Of a stretch of 6,644 nt of DNA, positions 5,644 to 6,644 are shown one piece after another. The notes under the pieces are model-generated. The model was not told where the DNA came from, made no database searches, and saw nothing but the letters and a program-made list of their open reading frames with translations. The first letter of the stretch is position 1; each line of letters opens with the position of its first letter. The stretch comes from Bacillota bacterium. Its GTDB lineage: Bacteria > Bacillota > Clostridia > Oscillospirales > Oscillospiraceae. Location: the NCBI GenBank assembly GCA_029777215.1, contig JAKOSQ010000277.1, positions 1-6,644 of the forward strand. The letters are read 5' to 3'. The translations under genes were made by a program, and so were the position numbers.

Positions 5644-5846
5644 CAGCTTCCGTGGTACCACCCAAATTCGGCGCTTTGAAGGAAAGCACCGCGCTCTGCC
5701 GTCTGTAACGGGACGGTCCCGCCGGGGATTGGCCGGCTGCTCCGGGGCGAACCGGACTTCGCCTTCGCGCGGGCGGCTTTCAGCCGACGGCTGCCCTTCT
5801 CTTTCACGAAGCTGCGAGGTCATCTTCCCCATCAACGCATTTAACA
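5605..5846 (-). promoter_or_regulatory. T-box riboswitch leader of pheST, Phe (UUC) specifier
   Basis: The conserved T-box core reads GGGTGGTACCACG on the minus strand (5663-5651), a near-perfect match to the family consensus; its UGG pairs with the NCCA end of uncharged tRNA. Upstream, the Stem I specifier loop is bracketed by a GGGG (5830-5827) / CCCC (5747-5744) helix. The codon before that helix is UUC (5751-5749), followed by a purine, as expected for a Phe sensor. A 9-bp stem (5691-5683 with 5677-5669) corresponds to Stem III. CGTCCC (5636-5631) is the classic antiterminator partner strand and is also part of the terminator. When tRNA-Phe is uncharged the antiterminator forms and pheST is transcribed. 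The upper part of Stem I was not folded in full. Confidence 0.93.
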
Positions 5847-5853
5847 TTGCTTT

Positions 5854-5884
5854 ATTATATACCACAAATTGACCAAATACGCAA
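5854..5884 (-). promoter_or_regulatory. Promoter of the T-box-pheST transcript
   Basis: On the minus strand, TATATAAT gives a strong -10 region (5861-5854). The -35 is weak: TTGCGT (5884-5879) sits 17 bp before TATATA. The predicted start near 5847 leaves the complete T-box leader in the transcript. The upstream end lies 8 bp from the divergent nnrE promoter. Confidence 0.65.
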
Positions 5885-5892
5885 GATTAAAT

Positions 5893-5921
5893 TTGACTAA
5901 TTATTCGCCGCAGTCTATAAT
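5893..5921 (+). promoter_or_regulatory. Promoter of the NAD(P)H-hydrate epimerase gene
   Basis: TTGACT (5893-5898) and TATAAT (5916-5921) are separated by exactly 17 bp, a near-perfect housekeeping promoter. Transcription should start near 5928, giving an untranslated leader of about 68 nt. Confidence 0.87.
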
Positions 5922-5995
5922 ATAGATGTCGAAAAGCATACGAAAGAGAGCCAGAGCCCGCTTTGCGGGACTCCGAGAATATATGGGGTGACGAT

Positions 5996-6644
5996 ATGAG
6001 ACTCACAAGCGTCAAGGCGATGAAGGAGACGGACGAAAAGGCCGTCCGGGACTACGGGGTGCCCTCGCTGCTGCTGATGGCGAACGCCGCCAAGGCGGTT
6101 GCGGAGGTGGCCTATTCCATGCTGCGCCAAAACCGCAGCGCCGCCGTCTTTTGCGGCAGCGGCAACAACGGGGGAGACGGCGTCGCCGCTGCCGTGCAGC
6201 TGCTGCGCCGGGGTGTGGACGTCCGCTGTTACCTCGTCGGCGAGCGGGACAAAATGACGCCGGACGAGATCAAAATGGAAAGACGCCTCGTCGAAGCCGG
6301 CGGCGCGCTCACGGACTTTTTCCCCGAAAACGACAAGATCAAAGTCTTCACGGACCACGCCGGTGTCATCATTGACGCGGTCTTCGGCATCGGCCTCGAC
6401 CGCGAGGTACTGGGAAAGCCCCTCGCCGCCATCCGGCTCATGAACGCGTCGCCCGCGCCCGTCGTTTCGGCGGATATCGCCAGCGGCGTTGAGGCCGACA
6501 CCGGCCGCATCCTCGGTGAAGCCGTACACGCGGATGTGACGGTCACATTCTCCCTTGCGAAGATCGGTCACTTCGCTGAACCGGGCTGCATCTGCCGGGG
6601 CCGCCTCGGCATCGCGCCCATCGGCATTCCGGAGGAACTGCTCA
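5996..6644 (+). CDS. nnrE: NAD(P)H-hydrate epimerase (YjeF N-terminal domain), cut by right edge
   Basis: The frame stays open for 216 codons to the window edge. It shows the YjeF_N/NnrE Rossmann-like fold: an N-terminal helix with MKETDEKAVRDYGVPSLLLM (9-28); the phosphate-binding loop CGSGNNGGDGVAAA (53-66); DAVFGIGLDREVLG (127-140), with the Asp127 expected at the active site and potassium site; SADIASGVEADTG (158-170); and TFSLAKIGHFAEPG (184-197). The enzyme interconverts the R and S forms of hydrated NAD(P)H so that a dehydratase (NnrD) can restore NAD(P)H. In most bacteria both activities lie in one protein of about 500 residues, so a C-terminal carbohydrate-kinase-like NnrD domain probably follows outside the window. 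The start is supported by GGGGTG, 5 nt upstream. The usual MENAG is MANAA here (28-32). The gene is divergent from pheST and has its own promoter. Confidence 0.93.
   Translation, partial: MRLTSVKAMKETDEKAVRDYGVPSLLLMANAAKAVAEVAYSMLRQNRSAAVFCGSGNNGGDGVAAAVQLLRRGVDVRCYLVGERDKMTPDEIKMERRLVEAGGALTDFFPENDKIKVFTDHAGVIIDAVFGIGLDREVLGKPLAAIRLMNASPAPVVSADIASGVEADTGRILGEAVHADVTVTFSLAKIGHFAEPGCICRGRLGIAPIGIPEELL

Noticed and set aside
5575..5865. A 96-codon minus-strand frame upstream of pheS, as a possible leader peptide
   Set aside because: It lies across the whole T-box leader, including the specifier loop, T-box core and terminator. The structured RNA explains the sequence, and the peptide resembles nothing known.
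5915..6571. Open frames on the minus strand opposite nnrE
   Set aside because: The + strand frame carries clear YjeF_N motifs, a ribosome binding site and a near-perfect promoter. The minus-strand frames are shadows.

Overview
The window looks like chromosomal DNA from a GC-rich, gut-type member of the Clostridia (Oscillospiraceae/Ruminococcaceae-like). This is inferred from a T-box leader ahead of pheS, an IreB (UPF0297) homologue, a Firmicutes-style PheS with a four-cysteine insert, and Gram-positive-like promoters. No exact species can be given. The left 1.6 kb is visibly more AT-rich and reads as the end of an integrated, partly decayed mobile element. The rest is GC-rich core genome.

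Left part (1-1620), element end: a 5'-truncated fragment of a DnaB-like replicative helicase runs leftwards out of the window. It meets, head to head, the 3' remnant of an unidentified + strand gene. That remnant overlaps the start of an intact tyrosine recombinase (phage/ICE integrase). The integrase is followed by a tandem 12-bp repeat (candidate arm-type integrase sites) and a strong two-way terminator. A tRNA-Gln(CTG) gene on the minus strand follows, with its 3' end facing the element: the classic arrangement of an element integrated into the 3' end of a tRNA gene.

Central part (1697-5870), all minus strand: a T-box riboswitch with a UUC (Phe) specifier controls pheS and pheT, the two subunits of phenylalanyl-tRNA synthetase. 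ireB, a small Ser/Thr-kinase substrate protein, follows with its own likely promoter and a strong terminator. The T-box couples pheST expression to the level of uncharged tRNA-Phe.

Right part (5870-6644): a promoter placed back to back with the T-box promoter drives a + strand gene for NAD(P)H-hydrate epimerase (YjeF_N domain), cut off by the window edge.

I see no clearly undescribed multi-gene system. The points most worth a second look are the deletion-like joint inside the element, the tandem repeat beside the integrase, odd base pairs in the tRNA-Gln that may be a footprint of integration, and a duplicated antiterminator-strand sequence in the T-box leader.
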